NCBI GenBank assembly: GCA_016931175.1
Contig: JAFGFH010000006.1
Coordinates: 40,987-104,986, forward strand
From: Nanobdellota archaeon
GTDB taxonomy: Archaea; Nanobdellota; Nanobdellia; Tiddalikarchaeales; Tiddalikarchaeaceae
Direction of reading: 5' to 3'
Length of the DNA stretch: 64,000 bases
The notes under the pieces were generated by a model. That model had not been told where the DNA came from. It did not search any database and saw only the letters and a list, made by a program, of their open reading frames with translations. Made by a program: the position numbers and the translations under genes. Position 1 is the stretch's first letter, and every line of letters begins with the position of its first letter. Below are positions 53,806 through 62,393 of this stretch, one piece after another.

Positions 53806-56800
53806 AGAAAACAATTCTTTTAACAATAGTATTATTAATAATTTCGCCGGTTTTTTCAGCATCTTGCACTTACTCTGGAGGGGTTTACAATTGTGACGGC
53901 AATACTTGTTATTCTTACGCTGATGACTTGCAGGGAAGATGCAATTGTTTTAACCCTGACAGGCTGCCTACACTAACAGACCCTTTTGACAACCAGGGGG
54001 GAAGCGGTTACTTGTACCTGCACATAAGCAGTTGGAAAGGCGACGCTCCCAGCTGCCCTGATACTTGGTGCTTTGGAACAGGCTCCCCAGCTTTCAGTGC
54101 TTACTGTGATTTCGGGTACCTTGACTGCTTGGACACGGGAGGCAATATTAACAGCGCTAACATGGGGTGCGAGACGAGCTGCAACCAGTGCAATTCTAAC
54201 AGTGACTGTTCAGCTTTAAACACTAATGATTTAACAGCGGTTTGCGGGAGTTATGACAACAGCAACTGCAAGTTCTGCTACACTGTTTCCAGGAGCTGCG
54301 GACCAAGTGACGGTTACTGCCCGTCTAATTGCTACCTTGACCAGGACCCTGACTGTTTGACTTGCAGGACGAGTTACTGCCCTTCATCAGCGGGAGCAAT
54401 GAATCAGGTAATCTTTGACCAGGCAGGTTCTAGGCTTTGCATTTGCCCAATATGTTTTAGCAACGCTGACTGCGGTGAAGGCAGAACCTGCGCTAATCCC
54501 GGGACTTACAACGCTTACTGCGCTTATAACGTTGGAGCTGGAGTAAGCACCGCGTTCACTGCAACTAATGTTTTTATTGGCGAATCAAGTTATGACGTGC
54601 TAGTGTATGAAAGGGTTGGGGAAAATAAATTATTAGCAGACATTTACCCTTATGAGAGCGGGAGGACGGGTTTTGATTTCAGCACAGTATTATACCCTAG
54701 GATAACGAGCGGTTCTTATTTCCTGCTTGACGGACAGAATTACAGGATATTCTTCACAGCTGGTAGCGGGGATGATAACGAGCTTAAAATATTCAAGGTA
54801 AGCTTTTACACGAGGCTCACGTATAACATATTCCCTGTATGCGGAAACAGCGTTTGCGAGATTTGCGAGGATTCAAGCAATTGTTTGAGCTATCCTCCTG
54901 AAAGCTGCTTATCGTGCCCGACGGACTGCCCTTATGTTACAACAGATGAATTGGACGCTTTCAATTCCATAATTCCAGTGACTAATTACAAATTCTCTGA
55001 CTTAATAACTGACAGCGACAAGGCTTGCCAGGTTAAGACTCAGGACAAGTCAAGCGTGTGCAACCCGTTGTGCGTAACGCACGAGTTCATAGATGCTAAC
55101 GGTTGCTTGTTCAAGAGGTACGGTAACTCGCTGCCAATGTATGCTAATGGTACAATAATGGGCAGGGATGAGACAACAGTATCTTATTATTTCAACAATA
55201 AAGATTATAACTTGTACTTCTCCAATGAGGGTTCTTTTCTTGGAACAGGGGATGGTTACGAGAACGTTTTAGGCGCGGGCAACGCTTTATGCACTGATGA
55301 CTGCGAGTGCTTTAGCAGCCACTGCGACAAGAATAATGAAGCAGTTGATGTTAGGACAGAGGAGGGTTACGGGCACTGCTGCCCTTCAGGTTTTGAATGG
55401 AGCGACACTGATAATGTTGCCGGGCTTTACTGCACGAATGGCAGGGTTAAACAGGAATACTTGGGATTCTTTGAAGACATTAATTTTGATAATTATATTG
55501 ACTCAACACAGTCATTCATTGATGCCAGAACAATAGATAACACTAAGGCTAAAAAAGTCTCGGATTACATATGCACTGGAGTTAATGACAAATTATCTTG
55601 CGAACAAGGCTATGACCCATTCTGCGTTTACTCACAGTCTTCCTCTTATGAAGTAATACAACCCAACGGGGTTTACCAGTGCAGGAGAATCGTTGAAGCT
55701 ACGCAGAACATAATGTCAGGAATAACTTGCACTATTCACACTCACGCCTGGGCAAAAGCTGGCTGCAACGAGAGGGATATATTCACAGGCTGCGCTGACC
55801 AAGGATTTTTATACCTGGGTGATTCCATGTACGGCAATTACTTCTGCGTTACTGACAACGTTGACGAGTGCGCGAGTGCTGAATCACTAAGGCTGATTAA
55901 AGGCAATTCTGGTTACGTTTTAAAGACTATAACTTACCAGGAGTTTTGCGAGACTCCAGCATTAGTTTGTGAGAGCGCTAATTACTTAACAAACAGCCAG
56001 AAACTGGATAATATTGGGGGAACTATTGATTTCACGAACTGCCAGCAGGACGCTTTTGCTTACTCGGACTTGTTCTCTTCAAACCATATAGGTTACCTGC
56101 CAATGACTGTGGCTTACTACTGTTCTTTGTTCGGAAACAATTTTGACACCATATTCAACGTTGATGAGGGAAACTTGTACAAGTTAACTAATAATGATGC
56201 TGACGGAACGCTTTTGTTAGACATGAACCTTTACAGTCCAATAATGGGCCAGTTCGGGTTTTCTGGAGGATTCTTCTACACATCTTCCAGCAGGGAGGTT
56301 GGATTAGGAGACTGGGGTTACGTTGTAGATGACGGGAGCAGCCTTATAAGGATAAGATACCCTCACATGCCCATGATAGACAGGGATGACGGGGAGAGAA
56401 CTTATCATTACTTGTGGAATTACGAATCTTGTGCAGAGTTCTTCCCTGAGACAGTAGCTGACTGCACGGGTATTACTGCTAATACTGTTACTGTTAGGGA
56501 TGAGAACGGAGACCCTACTCATCCTTTTATTGGAACTTACGCCCAACCAATCATACAAGATGATATGAAGCAGTACGTTAAGTCAAGAAGTTTTTGCGAA
56601 GAATTGTGGAGCGCTTACGAAGCAACAGGCAGCACTTATAACTGGAATTCACCAGCTAACATACCTTCTTTAACTGTGAAGAACACGCAATACAGTTCAG
56701 CACAGATAAACAATATTATTAGCACAAGCTGCATTTACTGGTACGAGCCTTTCCTTGACGCTTATTACAGCAGCGCTCCAGCGAACCAGTTAGAGAGTGT

Positions 56801-57041
56801 AACAGAGATTAATCCTCCAATGTACCAGTGGGGTAGAACAGTAACACGTACTCATCCTTGCTTCACAGACGGTTGTATACCAACTTCTTCAACAAGTTAT
56901 GAATTGTTTGACCTTGATTTTATCAGGGATAAGACCTACTGCGACTCTGGAACTGGGCTTGTAAAGCCGGGATTGAAATGCAGGAGTGACTACCCAACAT
57001 CAGCGTATCTTAATGAAAACCAGAACTGCAACTTAAGATAA
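53796..57041 (+). CDS. Giant Cys-rich secreted protein
   Basis: 1,081 aa with a signal peptide (MQLKKTILLTIVLLIISPVFS) and no C-terminal membrane helix. Rich in Cys, Tyr, Asn and Ser. Short Cys modules include CGNSVCEICEDSSNC...SCPTDC (near 350-380) and CTDDCECFSSHC (near 500), which resemble the CGDNVC elements of the 1,053-aa protein. The C-terminal half alternates aromatic beta segments with isolated cysteines. It overlaps the previous gene by 10 nt and closes the pilus-like locus. No enzyme domain recognised. Confidence 0.82.
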   Translation: MQLKKTILLTIVLLIISPVFSASCTYSGGVYNCDGNTCYSYADDLQGRCNCFNPDRLPTLTDPFDNQGGSGYLYLHISSWKGDAPSCPDTWCFGTGSPAFSAYCDFGYLDCLDTGGNINSANMGCETSCNQCNSNSDCSALNTNDLTAVCGSYDNSNCKFCYTVSRSCGPSDGYCPSNCYLDQDPDCLTCRTSYCPSSAGAMNQVIFDQAGSRLCICPICFSNADCGEGRTCANPGTYNAYCAYNVGAGVSTAFTATNVFIGESSYDVLVYERVGENKLLADIYPYESGRTGFDFSTVLYPRITSGSYFLLDGQNYRIFFTAGSGDDNELKIFKVSFYTRLTYNIFPVCGNSVCEICEDSSNCLSYPPESCLSCPTDCPYVTTDELDAFNSIIPVTNYKFSDLITDSDKACQVKTQDKSSVCNPLCVTHEFIDANGCLFKRYGNSLPMYANGTIMGRDETTVSYYFNNKDYNLYFSNEGSFLGTGDGYENVLGAGNALCTDDCECFSSHCDKNNEAVDVRTEEGYGHCCPSGFEWSDTDNVAGLYCTNGRVKQEYLGFFEDINFDNYIDSTQSFIDARTIDNTKAKKVSDYICTGVNDKLSCEQGYDPFCVYSQSSSYEVIQPNGVYQCRRIVEATQNIMSGITCTIHTHAWAKAGCNERDIFTGCADQGFLYLGDSMYGNYFCVTDNVDECASAESLRLIKGNSGYVLKTITYQEFCETPALVCESANYLTNSQKLDNIGGTIDFTNCQQDAFAYSDLFSSNHIGYLPMTVAYYCSLFGNNFDTIFNVDEGNLYKLTNNDADGTLLLDMNLYSPIMGQFGFSGGFFYTSSSREVGLGDWGYVVDDGSSLIRIRYPHMPMIDRDDGERTYHYLWNYESCAEFFPETVADCTGITANTVTVRDENGDPTHPFIGTYAQPIIQDDMKQYVKSRSFCEELWSAYEATGSTYNWNSPANIPSLTVKNTQYSSAQINNIISTSCIYWYEPFLDAYYSSAPANQLESVTEINPPMYQWGRTVTRTHPCFTDGCIPTSSTSYELFDLDFIRDKTYCDSGTGLVKPGLKCRSDYPTSAYLNENQNCNLR

Positions 57042-57106
57042 TAAGTTTTATAAACTGTTCAACTTTTGTTATATTTTAAATAAATTCAGCAACGAGGTGT
57101 GAGCAA
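57042..57106 (+). promoter_or_regulatory. Promoter and Shine-Dalgarno before Alba
   Basis: Two TATA-like stretches (TTTTATAAAC about 57047-57056, TATATTTTAAATAAA about 57070-57084) lie in the short gap after the pilus-like locus. GAGGTG at 57094-57099 is 7 nt before the TTG at 57107 and decides that unusual start codon. The signal marks the switch from the surface locus to the housekeeping genes. Confidence 0.55.
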
Positions 57107-57403
57107 TTGACGAGTAATGAAGTGAAGAGGTTAGACAGCAAAGACTCTACAATCTACGTTGGCAGCAAGCAGCCGATGAGTTACGTGCTCGCAGTTATCA
57201 CGCAGTTCCAGAACGGAGCGAAGGAAGTGACTGTTAAGGCGAGAGGGAGAGTAATCAGCAGAGCTGTTGACGTTGTAGAGATACTAAAAAACAAGTTCAT
57301 GAATGATGTTAAAGTAGGGAAGATAGAGACAAGCACTGACATCGTTAAAGGAGAGAAAGGGGATGTTAATGTCTCAGTAATAACCATCCCATTAACCAAG
57401 TGA
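57107..57403 (+). CDS. alba: Alba DNA/RNA-binding chromatin protein
   Basis: 98-aa archaeal nucleic-acid-binding dimer. The family core is visible: TIYVGSKQPMSYVLAVITQF with K21 in the DNA-contacting loop, then VTVKARGRVISRAVDVVEIL and a final beta-hairpin (VKVGKIETST ... VNVSVITIPL). Start is TTG, supported by a well-placed GAGGTG ribosome binding site. The mini histone at 9.9 kb is the other chromatin-type protein here. It leads a run with the FKBP isomerase and FtsZ on the same strand. Confidence 0.94.
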   Translation: MTSNEVKRLDSKDSTIYVGSKQPMSYVLAVITQFQNGAKEVTVKARGRVISRAVDVVEILKNKFMNDVKVGKIETSTDIVKGEKGDVNVSVITIPLTK

Positions 57404-57410
57404 TAATCTT

Positions 57411-58061
57411 ATGATAGAAAAGAATGACTGCGTGAAATTAGACTACAACGCTTACGTGAAAGAGAACAACCAATTATTCGACACAACCAAAGAAGAGAAG
57501 GCGAAGAGTGCGGGAATATACAGGGAAGGCGTGAAGTACGAGCCTGAGACAGTAATAGTCGGCAAAAAGTTCATAATACCAGGTGTTGACGATTCACTAA
57601 TCGGCAGGAAGACAGGAGACTCTTATAAATTAACAGTAGTTCCTGAGAAAGCTTTCGGCTTAAGAGACCCTAAATTCATGCAGAATATTAGAATAAGCGA
57701 GTTCAAACAGGAAAAGATAGACCCAGTGAAAGGCATGATAGTTAATATTGACAACCAGATGGGAACTGTAATCTTCGTAAGCCCTGGAAGGTTTGCAAAG
57801 GTTGATTTCAACCACCCTTTATCAGGAAAGGAACTCGTTTACGAGATAAAAATACTTGAAAAAGTAACAAGTCCTGAAGAAATCGTTAAAAGCGCAACAG
57901 ATAAATTATTAGGAAAGGAAGGCGTAAACGTTGAAGCAGGCAAGGAAAACGCAACAATTAAAACAAAGCAGGAAGTGCCTAAAAACCTGCAGGAAATGGT
58001 TAAAAACGCGGTTAAAGAAAGCCTTAAAAAAGGTTATACTTTAACGTTTATACACGATTGA
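57411..58061 (+). CDS. FKBP-type peptidyl-prolyl isomerase (SlyD-like, long archaeal form)
   Basis: 216-aa folding catalyst and chaperone. The FKBP core (CVKLDYNAYVKENNQLFDTT, FIIPGVDDSLIGRKTGD and PEKAFGLRDP, quoted in part) is interrupted by an insert-in-flap domain, and VDFNHPLSGKELVYEIKI is the strand-turn of SlyD-type proteins. A C-terminal extension of about 70 residues is typical of long archaeal members. The conserved NHPLAGK-type segment appears as NHPLSGK. Starts 8 nt after Alba. Confidence 0.93.
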   Translation: MIEKNDCVKLDYNAYVKENNQLFDTTKEEKAKSAGIYREGVKYEPETVIVGKKFIIPGVDDSLIGRKTGDSYKLTVVPEKAFGLRDPKFMQNIRISEFKQEKIDPVKGMIVNIDNQMGTVIFVSPGRFAKVDFNHPLSGKELVYEIKILEKVTSPEEIVKSATDKLLGKEGVNVEAGKENATIKTKQEVPKNLQEMVKNAVKESLKKGYTLTFIHD

Positions 58062-58121
58062 GTAAACTTTTTTAATACACGAGTTTATTCAAAAGACTAT
58101 ATTAGAGGTGACTGACTCAAA

Positions 58122-59258
58122 ATGGAAGGAATAATCGAAGCTGCTCTTGGAAGAGAAAAAGAATCCGGCTTTTCAGGCGGGATAAAAATTAAACCACAAA
58201 ACTCTAGAACTAAGGACGTGGATGCGGAACTTGAAGAGTTCTTAGCAACCAGAAGAGCGTCAATTAAAGTAGTAGGAGTTGGTGGTGCAGGAAACAACAC
58301 CATTCTTAGAATGAGTGAGGTTGGAATAAAAGGTGCTGAACTCGTTGCGGTCAACACGGACGCGCAGGACTTACTATGCACTATATCTGATATTAAGGTA
58401 TTAATAGGAAAGGAATTAACTGCCGGATTAGGAGGAGGAGCAGACCCTAATGTTGGACGAGAAGCAGCTAAAGAGTCAGAGCATGATTTAAGGAAAGCAC
58501 TTGACGGTGCTGACATGGTATTCATTACTTGCGGTTTAGGTGGAGGAACTGGTACTGGAGCAGCGCCAGTAATTGCTGAACTAGCAAAGAAGATGAAGGC
58601 ATTAACAGTAGGAGTAGTCACTTTACCATTCAGTGTTGAAGGAAACACTAGAATGAACAACGCCCAAGACGGTCTTGAAAGACTGCAGGAGAACGTTGAC
58701 ACATTAATCGTAATACCTAATGATAAATTATTAGAGATTGCACCAAACCTTCCATTGCACACTGCATTCAAAGTAGCGGATGAGATACTAACAAACGCTG
58801 TTAAAGGAATTGCTGAACTAGTCACTAAGCCGGGACTTATCAACTTAGACTTCAATGATATAAGAGCTGTTATGAAAGAAGGCGGAGTCGCAATGATAGG
58901 AGTTGGAGAGAGTGACAGTGAGAACAGGGCAATGGAAGCTGTAGAGAAGGCTATAGAGAACCCATTACTCGACGTTGATATAACTGGAGCTAAGGGAGCA
59001 ATAGTTAACGTAAGCGGCGGGGCTAATATGACTCTGGAAGAGGCGAAGACTGTAGTTCACACAGTAAGCGACAGGTTAGCGCCTGATGCTAAGATAATAT
59101 GGGGTGCTAGTATTTCAAACGATTTGAACAATACTATTAAGGCAATGCTTGTAGTTACAGGCGTTGAGAGCCCGCAAATATTCGGAAGACAGAAGAGTGT
59201 GAAACAAGCTAGGAAGAAAGAGATAGAGAACGAGTTAGGCATTGAATTCATCAAGTAG
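58122..59258 (+). CDS. ftsZ: Cell division GTPase FtsZ
   Basis: 378-aa tubulin-like GTPase forming the division ring. GTP-binding motifs: VGVGGAGNNT (51-60), NTDAQ (79-83) and the tubulin signature GGGTGTGAAP (140-149). The T7 synergy-loop region NLDFNDIRAVM is near 240-250. The C-terminus is short, after a normal FtsZ C-terminal domain. GAGGTG at 58105-58110 precedes the ATG by 11 nt. Downstream SecE-Spt5-ribosomal genes give the classic archaeal ftsZ-secE-spt5 order. Confidence 0.97.
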   Translation: MEGIIEAALGREKESGFSGGIKIKPQNSRTKDVDAELEEFLATRRASIKVVGVGGAGNNTILRMSEVGIKGAELVAVNTDAQDLLCTISDIKVLIGKELTAGLGGGADPNVGREAAKESEHDLRKALDGADMVFITCGLGGGTGTGAAPVIAELAKKMKALTVGVVTLPFSVEGNTRMNNAQDGLERLQENVDTLIVIPNDKLLEIAPNLPLHTAFKVADEILTNAVKGIAELVTKPGLINLDFNDIRAVMKEGGVAMIGVGESDSENRAMEAVEKAIENPLLDVDITGAKGAIVNVSGGANMTLEEAKTVVHTVSDRLAPDAKIIWGASISNDLNNTIKAMLVVTGVESPQIFGRQKSVKQARKKEIENELGIEFIK

Positions 59259-59266
59259 GTAATGAT

Positions 59267-59440
59267 ATGAAGATAAAAGAAACCGTTGAAAAACAAATAT
59301 TCGAGTATAAGAGGATAATTGCAATAAGCCGGAAACCAACACGGGAGGAGTACTTGACAATAGTCAAGGTTTCCGCCTTAGGAATAGGGCTTATGGGCTT
59401 GCTAGGATTCGTAATTCAAATACTAGGGCAAATCTTATAA
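59267..59440 (+). CDS. secE: Protein translocase SecE/Sec61-gamma subunit
   Basis: 57-aa single-pass subunit of the Sec61/SecYE translocon. The amphipathic surface helix (KQIFEYKRIIAISRKPTREE) and the K-P-T-x-E-E-Y motif lead into one transmembrane helix (VSALGIGLMGLLGFVIQILG). The first ATG at 59262 hits a stop after two codons; the ATG at 59267 gives the full protein. It lies between ftsZ and spt5, as in many archaea. Confidence 0.92.
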   Translation: MKIKETVEKQIFEYKRIIAISRKPTREEYLTIVKVSALGIGLMGLLGFVIQILGQIL

Positions 59441-59468
59441 ACTAAAACAGCGGAGATTTAATTTAATT

Positions 59469-59942
59469 ATGAGTGAAGAACAAGGCAATGTAATAGTAAC
59501 AGTTAGGACTACTGCCGGCAGGGAACGCCAGGTAATAGACAAGCTTTGGAGCATTATTAAGAGAGACAAGTTTAAAATTTATTCAGTAATCAGCCCTAAC
59601 GAGATTAGAGGATACTTCTTCGTAGAAGCGGAGAGCATAGATGATGTCAGAGTAGCAGTCTACGGCATATCTCACGTTAAAGGAGTTATAGAAGGAGGAG
59701 TGGACATGAAAGAAATAGAACACTTCTTTGCACCAATAAGCGAGGTAATCAATGTAGAAGAACGCGACATTGTAGAACTCACGAGCGGGCCTTTCAAAGG
59801 CGACAAAGCCAAAGTCCAAAGAGTTGACAAGTTAAAAGAGGAAGTAGTTGTAGAATTATTAGAAGCTGCAGTAAGCATTCCATTAACGGTTAAAATGGAT
59901 TCTATAAGAGTGATTCGCAAGAAAGACGAAGTAGAAGAATAG
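59469..59942 (+). CDS. spt5: Transcription elongation factor Spt5 (NusG family)
   Basis: 157 aa. N-terminal NGN domain (VIVTVRTTAGRERQVIDKLW, the EIRGYFFVEAES strand, then VKGVI) and C-terminal KOW domain (ERDIVELTSGPFKGDKAKVQ, quoted in part). Binds the RNA polymerase clamp with Spt4 to increase processivity and couple to ribosomes. Position between secE and the uL11 gene is conserved in archaea. Length is normal. Confidence 0.95.
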   Translation: MSEEQGNVIVTVRTTAGRERQVIDKLWSIIKRDKFKIYSVISPNEIRGYFFVEAESIDDVRVAVYGISHVKGVIEGGVDMKEIEHFFAPISEVINVEERDIVELTSGPFKGDKAKVQRVDKLKEEVVVELLEAAVSIPLTVKMDSIRVIRKKDEVEE

Positions 59943-59965
59943 GGGCGAAACGCTTTTAAATCAAT

Positions 59966-60451
59966 ATGAGTTTTGAATTACTACACATGAGAAGCGCACC
60001 AAATTCAACTATTAAAATGATAATGAAAGAGCTAGGCATGGCTAAAGGTGCTGGCTACGGCGCTTTAGACATTAAAGGCAACATAGCAGTTGAACAATTA
60101 GTTAAGATAGCAGACGCTAAGATGAAGGACATGAGCGCTTACACATTAAAGAATGCTGTTAAGACAGCAGCAGGAGCTTGTGTTCCTATAGGAGTAATAG
60201 TTGAAGGAATGATTCCTAAAGACTTTGCAAGAAAGGTTGACGAAGGCGCTTATGACAAGGAAATAAACGGAAAGATAACAACTGTCAGCGAGGATAAGAA
60301 GAAACTCTTAGCCAAGCAGTTAAAGGAGTGGCAGGCAAAAGTAGCTCCTGACTTTGAAGAGGTAAAGAAGAAGCTTGAAGCCAAAGCCCAGAAGGAAGCA
60401 ATGAAGGAAGCCAAAGCAGCAAGCGGGGCAGCACTAGCAGCAAAGAAATAG
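59966..60451 (+). CDS. rpl11: Ribosomal protein uL11 lacking its N-terminal domain
   Basis: 161 aa. The whole recognisable match is to the uL11 C-terminal (rRNA-binding) domain: SAPNSTIKMIMKELGMAKG, then IAVEQLVKIADAKMKDMSAY and TLKNAVKTAAGACVPIGVIV, followed by a Lys/Ala/Glu-rich tail of about 55 residues. Archaeal uL11 normally begins with about 65 residues carrying the PGPPLGP motif, which bind stalk protein uL10 and the factor site; here the first residues MSFELL already correspond to the linker strand. Only 23 bp separate the gene from spt5, with a TATA-like CTTTTAAATC, so no room exists for the missing part. Confidence 0.9.
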   Translation: MSFELLHMRSAPNSTIKMIMKELGMAKGAGYGALDIKGNIAVEQLVKIADAKMKDMSAYTLKNAVKTAAGACVPIGVIVEGMIPKDFARKVDEGAYDKEINGKITTVSEDKKKLLAKQLKEWQAKVAPDFEEVKKKLEAKAQKEAMKEAKAASGAALAAKK

Positions 60452-60514
60452 TAATCTTTTTAAAGCAGAGTTTTCATTATTTACTTTACTGTTTCGACAG
60501 GAGGTCATATTGAA

Positions 60515-61171
60515 TTGATCGACAAGAAGGATATAATACCTAAGTTAAGTGAAGCCTTGGATAAAGGCAAGAAGAGGAAGTTCTCACAATCTTATGATTT
60601 AAGCATTGGTCTTAAAGGAATTGATTTCAAGAATCCAGCCAGTGCTATAGAAGACGTTGTAATACTACCTCATGAGAGAGGAAAGAAGATTACCATCTGC
60701 GGATTGGTTGACAAGGACATGCAGACCGCTGCCAAGGCAGCGTTTGACAAGGTAGTTATGAAAGACGATTTTAGCAAATTCTTGGCCAATAAGAAGAGTG
60801 CTCAGAAAATAGCTGACGAGTGCGACTTCTTCGTAGCACAAGCGAATATTATGGGAGAAGTAGCGAAGAACTTCGGACGCGTTTTCGGCCCAAGAGGAAA
60901 AATGCCTAATCCTAAAGCGAGCTGCGTAGTTCCTTCAAACGCTAAACTTGACGTACTAATTGAGAGGTTAAGAAAAACAGTGGTATTAAAGGCTAAGAAA
61001 GCGCCTGCTATAAACGTCAGGGTTGGAACCGACAAGCAGAAACCGGAACAAATAGCAGACAACATCCACGTAATACTTGAGAGTTTAATAAAACACTTGC
61101 CTAACGGTGAACAAAACATTAAAAACGTTTACATAAAGACGACAATGGGTTCAAGTGTTAAACTAATGTGA
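60515..61171 (+). CDS. rpl1: Ribosomal protein uL1
   Basis: 218-aa large-subunit L1-stalk protein of normal length. The signature GRVFGPRGKMPNPK is in the middle, and the C-terminal IKNVYIKTTMGSSVKL end is typical. Starts with TTG at 60515, supported by a strong AGGAGGT ribosome binding site (60499-60505) 9 nt upstream. Two-domain architecture is complete. Part of the uL11-uL1-uL10-P1 order. Confidence 0.96.
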   Translation: MIDKKDIIPKLSEALDKGKKRKFSQSYDLSIGLKGIDFKNPASAIEDVVILPHERGKKITICGLVDKDMQTAAKAAFDKVVMKDDFSKFLANKKSAQKIADECDFFVAQANIMGEVAKNFGRVFGPRGKMPNPKASCVVPSNAKLDVLIERLRKTVVLKAKKAPAINVRVGTDKQKPEQIADNIHVILESLIKHLPNGEQNIKNVYIKTTMGSSVKLM

Positions 61172-61177
61172 TATTAA

Positions 61178-62062
61178 ATGGTTAAGACAGAAGCTCACGT
61201 AAAGGATTGGAAGAAGAAGAAAGTAGCAGAGCTAACTAAGATAGTTAAGGAAAACCCAGTAATAGGAACCATTAACCTGGAAAGCCTGCCAAGCAGCGAG
61301 TTCCAAATCATAAGAGCCCACTTAAGAGATGACGTCTTAATAAAGACTGCAAAGAAGCACTTCATACTAGAAGCTTTGAAGGCCAACAAGCACAACGACT
61401 TGGCTGAAAAAGTAGAAGGCCCTACTGCATTAATACTTACAAAACTAAATCCCTTCAAGGTTTACAAACTTATAGAGAAAAACAAGAGCTTGTCTGCGAT
61501 AAAACCAGGACAAGAAGCACCTCATGACTTAATCGTGCCAGCAGGCGATACTCCATTCACTCCAGGACCAATAATTGGAGAGTTAGGACAGATAGGAGTT
61601 AAGGCCAAAATAGTTGCTGGGAAGATTAGCGTGTTAAAGGATGCAGTAGTAGTTAGAGAAGGAGAACCAGCAGGCGCCTTAGCCGCGAGCATATTATTAA
61701 GATTAGGAGTTAAACCAATAGAGGTTGGATTAAACCTTGTTGCAATAAAAGAGGAAGGAACAATATACACTCCTGACATGTTAAGCATTGACGTGGAATC
61801 AATGATTGCAACCGCTTACACTTATGCAAAGAATCTCGTATTAAACACTGGAATGTTCGTTTCAGCACTAATAAGAGAATTATTGCAGAAGGCTCAACTG
61901 AATGCCTTAATCCTTAATGGTGTTGTTAATCCTGAACAAGCGATTAAATCATCACCAGCACAAGCTGCGCCAGCAGCAAGTGATAAGAAGGAGGAAGAGC
62001 AGGAGGAAGAGGAAGTTTCCGAAGAAGAGGCGGCCGCAGGCTTAGGCTCATTATTCGGATAA
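61178..62062 (+). CDS. rpl10: Ribosomal protein uL10 (P0)
   Basis: 294-aa base of the ribosomal stalk. N-terminal rRNA-binding domain, an insertion region typical of archaeal/eukaryotic P0, then helical stalk-dimer docking sites, an Ala/Pro hinge (SSPAQAAPAAS) and the acidic C-terminus EEEAAAGLGSLFG, which is shared with P1. Recruits translational GTPases. Starts 6 nt after the uL1 stop. Confidence 0.96.
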   Translation: MVKTEAHVKDWKKKKVAELTKIVKENPVIGTINLESLPSSEFQIIRAHLRDDVLIKTAKKHFILEALKANKHNDLAEKVEGPTALILTKLNPFKVYKLIEKNKSLSAIKPGQEAPHDLIVPAGDTPFTPGPIIGELGQIGVKAKIVAGKISVLKDAVVVREGEPAGALAASILLRLGVKPIEVGLNLVAIKEEGTIYTPDMLSIDVESMIATAYTYAKNLVLNTGMFVSALIRELLQKAQLNALILNGVVNPEQAIKSSPAQAAPAASDKKEEEQEEEEVSEEEAAAGLGSLFG

Positions 62063-62083
62063 GATTTAGAGGTTTGAAAAGAG

Positions 62084-62386
62084 ATGGACTACATATACGC
62101 GACATTATTACTCGACGCAGCAGGACAGAAAGTAGACTCAGCTAACCTGAAGAAAGTATTGGAATCAGCAGGCGTTAAAGTTGACGAGGCAAGAGTTAAA
62201 GCAGTTCTAGCAGCGCTTGAAGGAGTAGATATTAAGGAAGTAATAAGTAAGAGTGCGAGCGTAGTTGCAGCAGCACCAGCAGCTGGAGGAGCAGCGCAAG
62301 CAGCACCAGCTAATAAGGAAGAGCCTGAAGAGGAAGAAGTAACACAGGAAGAAGCTGCAGCAGGACTAGGAGCACTATTCGGGTAA
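62084..62386 (+). CDS. rpl12: Ribosomal protein P1 (archaeal L12)
   Basis: 100-aa acidic stalk protein. N-terminal dimerisation helices (MDYIYATLLLDAAGQKVDSA, then LKKVLESAGVKVDEARVKAV), an Ala/Pro-rich hinge (VAAAPAAGGAAQAAPA) and the terminal EEAAAGLGALFG, almost identical to the uL10 end. GAGGT at 62069-62073 is 10 nt before the ATG. Last of the stalk operon, facing a convergent minus-strand gene 7 nt away. Confidence 0.96.
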   Translation: MDYIYATLLLDAAGQKVDSANLKKVLESAGVKVDEARVKAVLAALEGVDIKEVISKSASVVAAAPAAGGAAQAAPANKEEPEEEEVTQEEAAAGLGALFG

Positions 62387-62393
62387 GCGAGAA

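Noticed and set aside
29136..57041. Integrated virus or plasmid explanation for the large locus
   Set aside because: No integrase, capsid, terminase, replication gene or attachment repeat was seen, and the block joins housekeeping genes without a broken tRNA.
58097..58855. 252-codon open frame antisense to ftsZ
   Set aside because: It lies wholly against a conserved FtsZ reading frame, has low-complexity Ser/Pro/Ala composition and no recognisable domain; it is a shadow.
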